A DNA stretch of 64,000 nt from Vespula vulgaris (GCF_905475345.1 NC_066589.1:5052501-5116500), one strand, 5' to 3'. Positions 12,536-24,330 are shown, numbered from the stretch's first letter. Notes: generated by a model not told the origin, from the letters alone. Program-made: numbers and translations.

Positions 12536-12540
<5 letters not shown>

Positions 12541-12588
<48 letters not shown>
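12541..12588. repeat. (CT)n microsatellite
   Basis: A perfect CT run of about 48 bp that then decays into CTTT. Confidence 0.95.
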
Positions 12589-12596
<8 letters not shown>

Positions 12597-13482
12597 TTCT
12601 TTCTTTTTCTTTACTTCTTTCATTCCTTTATCTTTCTCGCGTGCGGTCCACATGGATTTATTTGTTCTAGCAGCGAGACGTCACCGTCCCAGGTACACCG
12701 TAGATTTTTCTAGCTCGTGTGCTCTTCTATACTTCTCGGATGCTCGGTTATCGCACGAAAAATGTCGCTTTTAGGCGAGAAAAAATTGAGTGAGTAAGTG
12801 AGATAAAGAATATCAGAGAAAAAGAAAGAAAGAGAGAGAAAGTGGATTTGTTTCGAATTTAAATGATCTCGTTTCTTTTAATATTCAATAACCTATTAAA
12901 AAAATAAAAAAAAAGAAAGAAAGAAAATCGCTGATGAATTAATTTGAGAAAATTATTCATAATAAAAATATACTATTATTATTAATTAATATTCATTTAT
13001 TCTTACAACATTTATAATGTTACGTGACTTAAATCTCTGTTGCCGTTTAAAAATTTTTGAATGTTTTTGCGAAGAAATCCATTAGATATATTGATAATAC
13101 TTGTGAACATTTTTCGTTGGGGCACTATATATAAACGATTAAATTTCCCGTTTAAACGAGAGTCGATTATTTTATTTCATTAACTCTAAAAATAACTGAC
13201 ACGTTAAATAAAACTTCATAAATAATAAATAAATAAATATATATATAACAAACGTGATATTAAATTGAAACCGATTTGTTAATTTATCATCAATCCATAT
13301 GTATTATTAATACTTTTTCGAGGTACTTTTGTGAAAAAAAATGTAGGAAAAGATAATAAAAATATAATAAGAATATATATTTAAATAAAATGTATAAAAT
13401 AATAATGTGATACATATATTTATCAGAAAGAATATCATTGTAATGCTTTCATCGATATTCTTGCTTAGATATGTGAAATCGT

Positions 13483-13483
<1 letters not shown>

Positions 13484-13548
<65 letters not shown>

Positions 13549-13549
13549 A
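13484..13549. repeat. (CT)n microsatellite
   Basis: A 66-bp CT run with a single TTT interruption near its end. Confidence 0.95.
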
Positions 13550-14389
13550 CCATCTTCTCTCCCATCCTCTCTTTCGAGAGGAAGAGGACGGTCTCGTAGT
13601 GGATGTAAAACAAATTCCTCCTTCTATAAGCGCGTGACGGGAAACAGCATTCGATTCTCCGCATTATACGAATATGAAGACTATGGGAGGGTGATACCAG
13701 TCCAGAGATATTATTTACATATGCTGCTAAGAAACGGATGCATAACATCGTGTCGCTAGAAAATATCATATGGATCATAGATATGGAAACGCATCGGTGC
13801 TCGCCTTGCAGTTCATGTAAAGAGGAAAGAAATCGGTTCGGCCCGAATGCACGAAGATTACATACATATGTTGCATGCAATCCTTAAAAGCTTTGTATTC
13901 GTCAAATATTTACTTCAAACGTTTTCCTTTGCTTGCTTTTAGTTCTTTTTTCTTTTTTTTTTTTTTTTTAGATCAATCAAGTTTTTAATATCGAGAACAA
14001 TTTCTCTTTTTCTTTTTTATTTTTTTTATGAAACTTGAACTACATATCGTCGTCATGTTATTTTATGTTTATGTAATATACGTATTTGTAATTTTCAATC
14101 GAAATTTTCATTTCCATCCGATAAACGACATCGAAACTTTCACATTAGATAATTTTTCTTTTAGAATCCGTTTCGAATATTCTATCTTCTAATTGTTTAT
14201 AACGATTTAGCAAGGATTAATAAAAAAGAAATATATTAAAAGAGAATTTAAAGACAAATATATCAAAAAGATTGAAAGAAATATTTAAAAGGAAAATGAG
14301 AATGAAAAAAGTATTTCTTTTGGCGATTCTATAAGGTCTGGAAGGAAAGAATGGCAGGTAGAAACGTGATAAAAGTCAGGAAGGTCCGT

Positions 14390-14570
14390 TTTATTGGTAG
14401 AAAATAAAAGTTGCGTTGCACGCGGCGCGACAAATGCCTCGGCGCGTTCCCGCGAGCTTTTACGGGACATAAACGGCGCATAATTCACCATTAGCCATCG
14501 GTAAAGTGGCCGCACGTTATTACTAAGACAGTAATTTATCCTAAGACGCATGGCCTACCTTTCTTATATT
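14390..14570. promoter_or_regulatory. GC-richer island, possible regulatory DNA
   Basis: CpG-rich segment (CACGCGGCGCGAC near 14419) with CATAATTCACCATTAG nearby, free of simple repeats. It stands out from its flanks, but function is unknown. Confidence 0.18.
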
Positions 14571-14809
14571 CTCAGATCCCTTTTATCTCTCGATATCCCT
14601 TCTTCATACGTAACGATTATTTTCCTTCTCTCGCAATTTTTCACCTAACATTCTCTGCTTAACAGACTTTTTCGATTATTAGTACAAATATAGAAAGTAT
14701 TATAATACTTTTGCCATTATAATCGTTTCAGTAATTTCGCCGATGTATATTTAATAATTTGTTAAAGAAAGAAAAGAGAGAGGGGAAAAAGAAAAAAAGA
14801 ATTTAACAA

Positions 14810-15250
14810 TTTTACACGATAATCGATGTTTCATATTACGTTCATTCGACTAAAAAGTTTCAAATATTTTATCCCTCTAATAATTAGTTTCAAAGAAAAA
14901 AAATGAAGAAAGATAAAAAAAAAGAAAGAATAAATTCGTTTCTTTTTTGTACGCTGAATCAAACGAACAAACAAAAATATTAGATATAATTAATTTCACG
15001 TATAGTTTATATGAGGTCCATCCGATCGAAAAGATCTGAAATTTTATTAATGTGTAATAATTTATTTCGTGGGAAGATAAAAAGAAGAAAAAAAATTTTC
15101 TTTTCTTTTCTTTTCTTTTCTTTACGTTTTAATTCAAGATGAGTCAGATATAATTAATTCTATGTATAACGATAATCGATAATTTATATAAAGTTCATTT
15201 GATCGAAAAGAATGTCATATCTATTATCTATTTTGAAAAATGATCTTTTG
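14810..15250. repeat. diverged tandem array, unit about 177 bp
   Basis: A segment like TTCATTYGATCGAAAAG occurs at about 14841, 15017 and 15194, a spacing of 176 and 177 bp. A preceding AGATATAATTAATT segment is shared by units 2 and 3, and a CGATAATCGAT segment by units 1 and 3. A-rich and (TTTTC)n tracts separate the units. The copies are heavily diverged but keep register. Confidence 0.65.
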
Positions 15251-15539
15251 GTTCGTATTAATACCTTTACAAATGTGAAATTCAAACGTAGTCGTGTTTA
15301 TGTAAGCTATCGATATACGACATACGTCTGTTTCACGTGCTATCGCCCAGCACGATCGTGTTCGCGTCGTATGTGAACGATCGTTTAATCTGATATCATG
15401 GCAGGCATCGCTCGTAATCGTTCGTCAATGATTTCAACGTGGTAAACCTTATCAGTTATCATTAAAGTCGGTATTACGATAGAATACGCTTCGATGAGCT
15501 CTTCTACGTCTTCTTAGATTCATATCTAAATATTTAATT

Positions 15540-15900
15540 ATCGTATGATTATAATAATGGTCATAAATTTAATAAATATGCTTAATGTATATATTTCTCA
15601 ATTAATTTTGACTCGATTGACTCGAACCATTTTAATAATCATCAATGATTACGATTATGCCATATATATATATATGAATTATTTAATTAATTATTGATAA
15701 TTATAATAATGACATAACATAATACGTAGACATACATATATATGTATATATATATTTTTGCTCAATAATTTAGGTTTGGATAATTTTAATAATCATAAAT
15801 AATTATGATAATAGTATAAATCTAATACTTATATAAATACTTTTTTAAAGATTACTTTAGATTGATATATTAACCCTTTTAATAATCATCGATGATCATA
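15540..15900. repeat. degenerate tandem repeat, AT-rich
   Basis: The motif TTTAATAATCATNNATGATTA recurs at about 15631, 15785 and 15878. Shorter relatives (TTATAATAATGG and TTATAATAATGACAT) lie near 15548 and 15700. Several copies are followed by short (TA)n. Spacing is irregular (93 to 154 bp), so this is an old array with insertions. Confidence 0.5.
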
Positions 15901-16748
15901 CACAAATACACATTCAACATTATAAATAAATTCAAATTTGAACTATTTTAAGTGAAATTGTTTTTAAAAATCGAGATAAATGTAAACTATCGAATTTAAT
16001 TGCATCGAAGTTCGGTAATCGCTTTCATTTTTCTTTCTTTTCTTTTACTTCTTTTTTTTTTGGATTTTCCTATCACGAACAGCTAATAAAATCTTCGTCG
16101 TCGATGAAATGTCATTGATGTCTTGGATTGGCATTAATCAGGGCGAAGAGAACGACGAAGTGATATATTTTCCAACGACCTTTTGCTTTATCGAACGATA
16201 CGTCAAATCTTCTAGCGAACGATGATAAACGGAAGGCGAACGACGAGTCGACTACAAATGAAGCTCATCAACGTAGCTTTCTCGCTCGTAAAGACCGAGT
16301 AAAACGTTTATCAAAGATATCGTCATTAGCGGTGCTCGTTAAATCGTTCCCAGGATTTCTCCTTTCTATTCTTTGACGAGATTCGTTCGCAATCGCGTTC
16401 GAACATGTCCGTCTTTAGTATCATTTATTTAGTATTATTAGTGACGCGTGTTTTTCTGAAAATATTGATAAATCATATAATTAATAAATCAAATTACCAA
16501 TTAAATTTGTAATCCGTTGTAATAAAACAATAATCATTACGATCAAGATGATTTATTGAAATTGATTTATATACAAGTTCGTTTTAAAAAAATATATATG
16601 TATATATCTCTTTTGAATTTTTACAAATTTTATGTAATATATATTTTATAGATATACTCATATAAATAATATTCATAGTAATATATAATTTATTAAGTAA
16701 GTATATATACATATATATCAAATTAATTTTTAAGATAAAAGAATTTAT

Positions 16749-16798
16749 ATACATACATACATACATACATACATTCATACATACATACATATATATAT

Positions 16799-16847
<49 letters not shown>

Positions 16848-16848
16848 A
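16749..16848. repeat. compound (CATA)n-(AT)n-(CA)n-(AT)n
   Basis: About 100 bp in which ACAT tetranucleotides, AT, CA (about 16 units) and AT again follow one another without a break. Confidence 0.9.
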
Positions 16849-17027
16849 TTTATAAATCAGAATAAAAATAATTTCTTTCTTCTTTTTTTTTTAACTAAAA
16901 CCGTATTAAAAATTTCTTCTCCCTCTTTCTTTTTCTTTCTCTTTCTCTTATCATAGTTCTAAGGATATAACAATAAGAAAAACAGAAAGGTCATAACGAA
17001 GGGAATGACTGGTAAAGAGAAAAGGAC

Positions 17028-17029
<2 letters not shown>

Positions 17030-17059
<30 letters not shown>
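17030..17059. repeat. (AG)n microsatellite
   Basis: A perfect AG run of about 30 bp. Confidence 0.9.
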
Positions 17060-17062
<3 letters not shown>

Positions 17063-17084
17063 TGGTAGAACGAAAAGAACATAC

Positions 17085-17245
17085 CTTCTACGTGTCACCG
17101 CAGCCAATAACACGCGGGTAATCACGATTTAATGGCTCAATAACGTCTGCCATTGCGTCCTGACGCAGAGCTCGAAAGAATTTATCGGTCCCGCCAGTCA
17201 ATAAATTCACCTTTTGAGTTGTATACGGGCCTGAACGGTCCCCAC
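17085..17245. promoter_or_regulatory. GC-richer island, possible regulatory DNA
   Basis: Unique sequence between an (AG)n and a (TATG)n tract. It has AATAACACGCGGGTAATCAC near 17105 and GATTTAATGG near 17125. No gene is visible. Confidence 0.18.
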
Positions 17246-17318
17246 GTTTTCTTCTCTCTCTCAAACTCTTTTTCAAATTATGCTTTCACGTATGTACATA
17301 CGTACATATATACATACG

Positions 17319-17354
17319 TATGTATGTATGTATGTATGTATGTATGTTTGTATG
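17319..17354. repeat. (TATG)n tetranucleotide repeat
   Basis: About eight TATG units with one TTTG variant, next to a palindromic TACATACGTA region. Confidence 0.9.
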
Positions 17355-18332
17355 TATAAACACCTGTGTTTGTGATTTGTATACGTGCACGTTGCGTACG
17401 AGAGAAAGAATATAAAATAAGGATTTGCATAGAAATTTGTTATGAAAATAAAAACAAAAACAAAAAAAGAAAAGAAAACAACTGTATCGTGATAAATGAT
17501 CGAGGTTCTTATTTATTCGATATAACAATACTATGGTTAACTCGATCTTCTTTTTTTAATTTTTTACTTTTAAACTCCTTCATCAAGAGTTAAACAGAAA
17601 GAAAGATGAGAGAGGCAATACAGACGCGACCGAAATCGATTGAAATCAAATCCTAACTTATAATAAATTAATTGTAATCAAACACGAGCTCGTTTAATTG
17701 TCATTTTAAATTTAGTTTGGGTCGATTTACTCAATGCTTTTAAATGCAGCTGAGCTAAGTTGTATTTGTTTTTCTTTCTTTTTTTTTTTTTTTATTCTTC
17801 CTGCGTTTACGTGTTGAAACATGAAGACATATGAACACGTATCACGTGTATGTATAATATAATTCTGCATATCCGTAGATAATCCTAATGGTCACAATAT
17901 TTTCAGGAATATTTCCAAAATAGAAAGCAATTGTTCGAAATGTCGATATCTATAAAATATTTAAAAATCATCAATATCGAACCTACTTTTATATAATTAC
18001 CAAGTTTCTTCCTAACTCTTACAAAAAAAAAATATATATATATATATATATAAAAAGAATATAAAAAAAGAAGAAAAAAATAATTAAATTTATAACTTTT
18101 TATATATACAGATTTTACACACGCACAGACACATATATATATCGAGATAAATAAACGAATAGGTAGAAAAATATTTACAGTGGAATAATAAAATTAACTA
18201 TTACATTATCCAAAGTCTGATAACACTAGAGTTCGTGTACTTTGAAATCGCGAGGTAGGCAAATGGGGTCACTGGCTTAATCAGTGAAATAAAGTTCATT
18301 AGCGGAAGACATAATTTTTGTAGAGATAGAAC

Positions 18333-18337
<5 letters not shown>

Positions 18338-18376
<39 letters not shown>
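18338..18376. repeat. (CT)n microsatellite
   Basis: A perfect CT run of about 39 bp. Confidence 0.95.
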
Positions 18377-18381
<5 letters not shown>

Positions 18382-21300
18382 CCTTTTGGAGTGCTTGAGA
18401 TATATGAAAAAAATGAGCTTCCAAGGAGTTTAATAGCAAATTTCTGGGAGTATGCGTGCCGACAATAGTTAACGGGGTACAATTGCAGTTTAAATATGCA
18501 TGCCGGATGCCACTGTCGGCTCTGTCTGTTCCATATTCAACGATTAAGTGTGATGTACGAGTTTTGAGTGTCGCGGCATATCAAATAGCTGTGATCATAG
18601 CTGGGGTTTGAGGTATCTCCTACCTCCCCTCCATCATCACAACCACCATTATTACCACTACCACCATGACCACCACTCAGACACTTCTTTCTCATCCCTA
18701 CCATCAGTGAATCAGCCCCAACATAACCGGATGCTGCTTCGCGATAAATTTCGTGCAATTAATTAACAGGCCAAATACGTCTATGACGTAACACGTTATA
18801 TCACCAATCGAATCGTTCTGAGAATAATAAATCGATCTTATCTTCGATTACATTGAAATTAATTGTTAAAGAAATTTAACAAATATTCGTTCAAATAGTT
18901 GTGCATTATTATAAATTATGAAGCAGAAGGTATACGTAAAGTTATTTTTCTTTTCTTTTTTTTCTTTTTTTTTTTACGTCTGTTTAGTCTTTCCGTTTCC
19001 TGCTTTTTCTTCTTTTTGCTTAATTGAATTTATTATACTCGTTTATTTGTCTAAGACTTCTTAAACGAAGTATCATTTTAAAATCTTGTTAACTCATACT
19101 TCGTTAACTTCTCTTTATCTCTATTTATCTCTCTAAAATTAACATTTGATCGCATAATTATTATACTTATTTAGCTTTTTAACAATGTACGACTTTATAA
19201 TTCCCACGTATTTTTCTATTCCTTCTTAGATTACCGTAAAACATTTCTAAGGGTCTGTTTTGCGTCCGTAAGCACATTGAATCACTGTAATCATCTCAAC
19301 GTAGTTGCATTACGTTCGTGGATGCGTCCGGATGCGAACATTCCACGTGGTAGATAATAACGAAAGTAGTGCCTTTACACGGTCGTGCCAGTAACCACTT
19401 TCGTATCGAGAAAAAGGTTGGCTAGACTTACGGAGATAATTATACCGCATAATTGCAACCATAAGAATCGTTCGAAAGGGGTCTAACTCCTCCTTCCTTT
19501 CAAGACGTCATCGTTTTCTTCTTAAAACTACTCGTAATCTGTTAGCGTCTGTGTCTCATCCCGGTTTGCTAACAAGCTATCTACGTTGGATTTAACCACT
19601 TTAAATGCTTGTTAAATTAAACCGAACAAAAAGAAAAAAAGTATAATATAAAGAAAGAAAAAAAAAAAGAGAGAAAATGACGAAGAACGAGAAAAATTCA
19701 AAAGGGTCAGAGTCACGTAAGTAAGTATCTAAATAATTATACTTTTTTTTCTTTTTCGTTTCTTTCTTTTTTTTTTCGAATAACATCACGATGCAAGTAT
19801 ATAAAATTGCGAACAAATATTTTGCATTTAGCTTGTTGCACTACCACTGAATATCGTTTATATATCAATACGTATTGAGTATCAATTTATTAATACGTGC
19901 GTCTTTGTTTGTGAGGTACGTGTCTCGTGAGAGAGTTCGTGAATTCTCTTTAATTTCGCAAGGCCCTTTGGCGATGATTTCAAGTGATAAATTTCTCTCG
20001 GAGACTGTCTTTAAGTGCGGACCTCACGAATTACGTTCAACGCAATTACAGTGCATTGTAAGGGTAATGGACGGCAGTTGGTAATTAGGAACTTACGTAT
20101 GTATGTACGTGTATACGGTTCGACTCTGTTATTCGTTTTATCAGAGACCCCAACTGGCACTGAATGTTATTTGTTAATCGATTTAAATCAATTGATTTCC
20201 GTTTCTTATTTATTTATTTATTTATTTTTCTTCTCTCTCTCTCTCTTTTTTTTTTGATTTATTAGAACGTTTTGGAATAATGGGAATGATTTTATCGACA
20301 TTTTTATTTATAAGCTTGAACATTTTGAAATTGAACATTTTAAACATTTAATCAATATTTGTAATAATATATCGATATGTAATATAAAATATACGCAAAT
20401 ATTAATTATTTATATTCGACCAGAAATATTGAATATACAATGACCATTCATAATAACAAAATACTTGTCATTAATTAATAAAAGTATTGATCAAATATTG
20501 GTAGAAATGTTGTATATCTCTTAATCTTTATAAATCTTATTATCTTTGAATTTTTACGTAGATACGATCTAAAAAATATATATATATATGTTTTATATAG
20601 TTTACATAGTTTTGGATATAGTTTAAAACATTTCGTTGAGGAAATTTATCAACGTGCATTTTAGATCGATATTTTTTAATATGATTATAATTTATCGTTG
20701 TAAGAGAGACGAACGAAATTTTTTCGTGCGTCGAAGAAAAATAGAAAATTGAAGGATGCGTAAGTAGGAAGGAATGAAACGAGAAGGGGCAGTCTCGAAG
20801 AACAGCAATGTTACAAAGTGCCACTGAGGAAAGATTTATTATCTCGAATCATCGCCGCAGGCTTGGAAACAGAATTAAGGCGGTTTCGCGCGAACCAGCT
20901 CGCATCCTCCTTCTTGGATCATTCCTGCCACTGTACGGGAAGACTCTAGAGAGAGAAAGAGAAAGAGAGAGATTATCGTGTATTCTCGAAAGAGGATTTT
21001 CTGTTTGCGTGTTACCACGACGTAACTCAAAGAAATGCAAAAGTAATAGCGGTAACTCTTAAATTCGTTCGTTCAGGATCATTCGATAGGAAGGTGCCAC
21101 CCTCTTCATGCTTATTAATAATTTTATTATTGCGGTAGCGTGTGTCTCGTGCCTAAGTTAAATAAAACATTGTAATGAACGAATGAAAATCCTCCGATCT
21201 TATGGTGTATTTAACGATAAATATTAATACCGATAGGGAATATTAAGAAGACAAGTAAGCTGTTTAATGCACGTATTAAAGAGAGTAATTAATGTTTATT

Positions 21301-22473
21301 TGATAATGAAAAATGGAAAAAGAAAAAAACAGAAAAAAGATAAAGAAAAAGAAAAAGAACAGATCCCACCAATATTCTGTTATCGATTAATTTATGTGTT
21401 TTCTAAATGAACGTTGTTGGTCAGTATGAGTTAATCCAGGTAAAGGGTAGTGTGTGGTTTCTGGATAAGTCAGTTTGTGCCAGACTAGAATACGAGGTAA
21501 GAGAAACGATGTAATTAGTGGTTCGTACATTCGGTCGACGCAATTTGTGCACCGCCTGTTGTAAGTCCCTTCGATCAGGATCGTCGGCGAAATGGTAAAG
21601 GAGAGAAGGACTACAGGACCAGGCCAATGGAACTATCTTCGAAACCACGAATTCTACTACTACTTGGGTGGTAACTCAATCCACCGAGTCTCTCTCCTCT
21701 TTCTTATCTTGGATTGACCCTTGTGGTAGATGAGAATTCGTTTTATGTAATGGCAGCTTGAATAGTCTCTGTGGCTCGATGATAGATGTTGAAGACAGTT
21801 GTTTATTTATTTTTTCTTTCTTTCTTCTTTTTTCAACTTCTTTTTCTTTCTTTTTTTTTTGCTTCTTCTTTACAAATAATTATTTTTCAAGAAAAAGAAC
21901 AAGACAGACAATTGTTAAGTCGTTACGACGAGAAATATAATATCGTTGTAATTTATATTATATATTATAGTAATATTATTATATACTAGATTTTATAGAT
22001 CAAAGGAGGTTAAGTGTTCATAGCTAATATTTGCTTACGTTTTCAGTATTTTCATGAATATTTAATTTTTTTTTTAATTTTTTCGACAAAATAAAAAATG
22101 TTTAAAAGGTAGACTTGTTTTAAGCTATCCTTTGAAATATTTATTTTTTTTATCGTAACACAGTGTTTATACTTACAATATAAGAGTATTTATATATATA
22201 CACATTCTTTTTTCTTTTTTTAACAAATAATTATTTTTCCAAAAAAAAGAGTTAGCAATTGTTATTTGTTGCAGGTAAGTCAATGAAGTGACTTGTTATT
22301 CCTTGAAAATTGGTATGTCGCAAGAATCACTAACTGCAACATTTTCTGTGATGAAGGTAATCCAATTTATTTAAAAAAAAAAAAGATACTTACACTTACT
22401 TTAGATATTATTCATCTATTGCAAGTCTGCACTTATCACTTAGAAAGAGTTATAATCAGTCGGTGAATGCATC

Positions 22474-22547
22474 GGCCTATTAGCTCAGTTGGTTAGAGCG
22501 TCGTGCTAATAACGCGAAGGTCGCGGGTTCGATCCCCCCATGGGCCA
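22474..22547 (+). tRNA. tRNA-Ile (anticodon AAU), copy 1
   Basis: This is a 74-nt cytosolic isoleucine tRNA gene that reads AUU and, once A34 is inosine, AUC and AUA. The acceptor stem GGCCTAT pairs with ATGGGCC, with one T5-G68 wobble, and the discriminator is A. The anticodon loop is CTAATAA with AAT at 22508-22510. The A box TAGCTCAGTTGG and B box GGTTCGATCC are intact. In the T stem GCGGG faces CCCCC, which leaves C50 opposite C64; both sister copies share this. There is no intron and no encoded CCA, as expected for a eukaryotic nuclear gene. It is the first of seven tRNA genes in the cluster and ends before a run of nine T. Confidence 0.97.
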
Positions 22548-22550
22548 AGC

Positions 22551-22559
22551 TTTTTTTTT
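22551..22559 (+). terminator. Pol III terminator of tRNA-Ile copy 1
   Basis: A run of nine T begins four bases past the mature 3' end. A T-run on the sense strand is the known Pol III stop signal. Confidence 0.85.
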
Positions 22560-22719
22560 CCTTTACTTAGCACTATATTTCTTATTTTTTTATTTTTTTT
22601 ATAGCAACCTGAAAATAGACATTAAATTAATTTTAAACAAAAATAAAACAAAATTTTCATTTTTTATTAACAAAACTAGCAGTGCACATCTACAGTTCTA
22701 AGAAAATTGTACACAAGTT

Positions 22720-22793
22720 GGCCCATTAGCTCAGTTGGTTAGAGCGTCGTGCTAATAACGCGAAGGTCGCGGGTTCGATCCCCCCATGGGCCA
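22720..22793 (+). tRNA. tRNA-Ile (anticodon AAU), copy 2
   Basis: This 74-nt gene is identical to copies 1 and 3 except at position 5, where it has C. Its acceptor stem GGCCCAT/ATGGGCC is therefore fully Watson-Crick, while the other two have a T-G wobble. The anticodon AAT is at 22754-22756. The A and B boxes are intact, and the C50-C64 opposition in the T stem is present. It lies 172 bp downstream of copy 1. The flanks of the three Ile genes share little beyond the T-rich downstream region, so the duplications are old or only the genes have been held alike. Confidence 0.97.
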
Positions 22794-22796
22794 GTA

Positions 22797-22804
22797 TTTT
22801 TTTT
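22797..22804 (+). terminator. Pol III terminator of tRNA-Ile copy 2
   Basis: Eight T start four bases after the discriminator base, the standard Pol III stop. Confidence 0.85.
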
Positions 22805-23333
22805 CTTTAGTATACTCTGAAATAAACATTTCTTTTTGTTTCTTCTTTTTTCCTTTCAACACGACAAATTTAAAATATATATTTAATTCTTGTTTTTAAA
22901 TAAAAATTATAAATAAAATTATATCAATGTGAAGATCACGATATTAGTGTTAGGTAAAACATTTTTTTTTTTTAAAAGGATTAAATTACAAATTCCGATG
23001 ACGTCTTGTGTGTTGCTTTGTTACACGAAATTTTAATGATCACGTTTTTTCATATATATTTAGCTTTATGATAACAGAATGACCAAGAAACAATAAACGG
23101 GTTGGCTAACGATATAGAATTGTAGACATCACTTGATCTCGCTTTACAGTTGTTATAATTTTTATTGGCTTTTTGTAAGATATATTAAACGGAAATCATT
23201 CTTTTTTTTTTTTATCAACGTTGACAGTCAAGTATACTGAACCCCGTAAAATAAATTTAAATATTTTATAATTTTATCAATAAAATATTAGACCCTTTCA
23301 AATATGATGTTTGGTGAGATACGATGCCACGTC
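22805..23333. other. spacer between tRNA-Ile copies 2 and 3
   Basis: AT-rich spacer with T-runs and A-runs. I see no gene, no partial tRNA and no repeat unit here. Confidence 0.6.
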
Positions 23334-23407
23334 GGCCTATTAGCTCAGTTGGTTAGAGCGTCGTGCTAATAACGCGAAGGTCGCGGGTTCGATCCCCCCA
23401 TGGGCCA
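23334..23407 (+). tRNA. tRNA-Ile (anticodon AAU), copy 3
   Basis: This 74-nt gene has the same sequence as copy 1, including T5 and the C50-C64 opposition in the T stem. The anticodon AAT is at 23368-23370. It is the last + strand gene before the three Glu genes, which lie on the opposite strand. Copy 3 and the first Glu gene are therefore convergent, with 3' ends about 280 bp apart. Seven T follow at 23412. Confidence 0.97.
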
Positions 23408-23411
23408 ATGC

Positions 23412-23418
23412 TTTTTTT
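23412..23418 (+). terminator. Pol III terminator of tRNA-Ile copy 3
   Basis: Seven T begin five bases after the gene. A second T-run follows a CC pair and could act as a backup stop. Confidence 0.85.
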
Positions 23419-23674
23419 CCTTTTTTTACAGTTTACATAAAATACAAAATTTATGAAACTTATATATTAATGGAAACTTGTAATCTTTCTAAATTTTCCA
23501 TCCAAATATTTATATTATAGTTACTACAAACGTTATAATTTTTATTTTTTGGTTGATTTATTTCCAGAGAATTATATAATCAACATTGTTTGAAATATAA
23601 ATACAATTATTCATGAATAGATAGCTTACATTAGAATATTTTGTAAAATATAATAAAATAATAACAAAATAAGT

Positions 23675-23680
23675 AAAAAA
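23675..23680 (-). terminator. Pol III terminator of tRNA-Glu copy 1
   Basis: Six A on the + strand read as T6 on the minus strand, six bases past the 3' end of the gene. Confidence 0.75.
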
Positions 23681-23686
23681 TATATT

Positions 23687-23758
23687 TTCCGGTACCGGGA
23701 ATCGAACCCGAGCCTCCTGGGTGAAAGCCAGGTATCCTAGCCACTAGACCATACCGGA
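23687..23758 (-). tRNA. tRNA-Glu (anticodon UUC), copy 1
   Basis: This is a 72-nt glutamate tRNA gene on the minus strand that decodes GAA and GAG. The acceptor stem TCCGGTA pairs fully with TACCGGA, and the discriminator is A. The anticodon loop is CTTTCAC with TTC at 23725-23723. The A box TGGTCTAGTGG and B box GGTTCGATTCC are intact. The T stem is TCGGG/CCCGG with one T-G wobble. It is the leftmost of three Glu genes. Its flanks resemble those of copies 2 and 3, which marks a tandem duplication of a unit larger than the gene. Confidence 0.97.
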
Positions 23759-23992
23759 GATGTTAGTCGTGTTCTGATATTTTTGTAAATCCCCCATGTG
23801 AATACTTGCATCTTCATTTAATCTTATAATTTTTATTTCTTGCTGGATTTATTTCAGATTGTATAAAGAATTAAATAATTAATATCGCTTCAAAAATAAA
23901 AATAATTATCTTTCACGTATTTAGATCGTTTAAAATCAATGAACATATAAAATGAAGTGAAATAATCTTAGGAAGGAAAAAGAAGAACAGTG

Positions 23993-24000
23993 AAAAAAAA
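23993..24000 (-). terminator. Pol III terminator of tRNA-Glu copy 2
   Basis: Eight A on the + strand give T8 on the minus strand just past the 3' end of copy 2. Confidence 0.85.
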
Positions 24001-24004
24001 TGTT

Positions 24005-24076
24005 TTCCGGTACCGGGAATTGAACCCGAGCCTCCTGGGTGAAAGCCAGGTATCCTAGCCACTAGACCATACCGGA
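24005..24076 (-). tRNA. tRNA-Glu (anticodon UUC), copy 2
   Basis: This 72-nt gene differs from copies 1 and 3 at one base. Position 57 of the T loop is A, so the loop reads TTCAATT in place of TTCGATT. Position 57 tolerates any purine and the B box consensus allows it, so I expect the gene to work. The anticodon TTC is at 24043-24041. Acceptor, D, anticodon and T stems otherwise match its sisters. It starts 318 bp after copy 1 and 331 bp before copy 3. Confidence 0.96.
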
Positions 24077-24322
24077 TATGTTGATGCGTACTCAAAATTT
24101 TGGTATATTCCCGACTTACAAACATTTATTATTACCCTTTTTAAAACATGATTTTTTATTATTCGCTGCTTTTATTTCATATTGCGTATAACGAATTATG
24201 AAGTTAGTGGTATTTAGAATAGAAATATTATCATATTTTTATTAAGTAGATCGTTTGAATATCGGAACATATCTAGGAACGTTATAAAATAAAATAAAAT
24301 TATAAAAAAAAAGAAATAAATG

Positions 24323-24330
24323 AAAAAAAA
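24323..24330 (-). terminator. Pol III terminator of tRNA-Glu copy 3
   Basis: Eight A on the + strand give T8 on the minus strand, five bases past the 3' end of copy 3. Confidence 0.85.

Larger units (their letters stand above)
8629..12540. other. no gene seen outside the listed repeats and island
   Basis: AT-rich desert with T-runs, (AT)n patches at 8741-8780, and moderately CpG-rich unique stretches at 9000-9240 and 9590-9830. No exon with both splice signals was found by eye. Confidence 0.5.
12589..14809. other. no gene seen outside the listed repeats and island
   Basis: AT-rich spacer. The 143-codon minus frame ending at 13449 includes an (AG)n translation and is not a protein I recognise. 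Confidence 0.5.
15901..22473. other. no gene seen outside the listed repeats and island
   Basis: AT-rich sequence upstream of the tRNA cluster with short TA patches and T-runs. A patch of CCACCATTATTACCACTACC-type sequence near 18645 gives a Gly-rich minus frame, discussed under rejected items. Confidence 0.5.

Noticed and set aside
18537..18758. Gly-rich minus-strand frame (CLSGGHGGSGNNGGCDDGG) that looks exon-like
   Set aside because: It comes from an imperfect CCACCATTA-type repeat, begins at TTG directly after a stop, and has no clear pyrimidine tract or donor. I recognise no protein.
23913..24125. 70-codon minus frame over tRNA-Glu copy 2
   Set aside because: It is the tRNA gene read through as protein.
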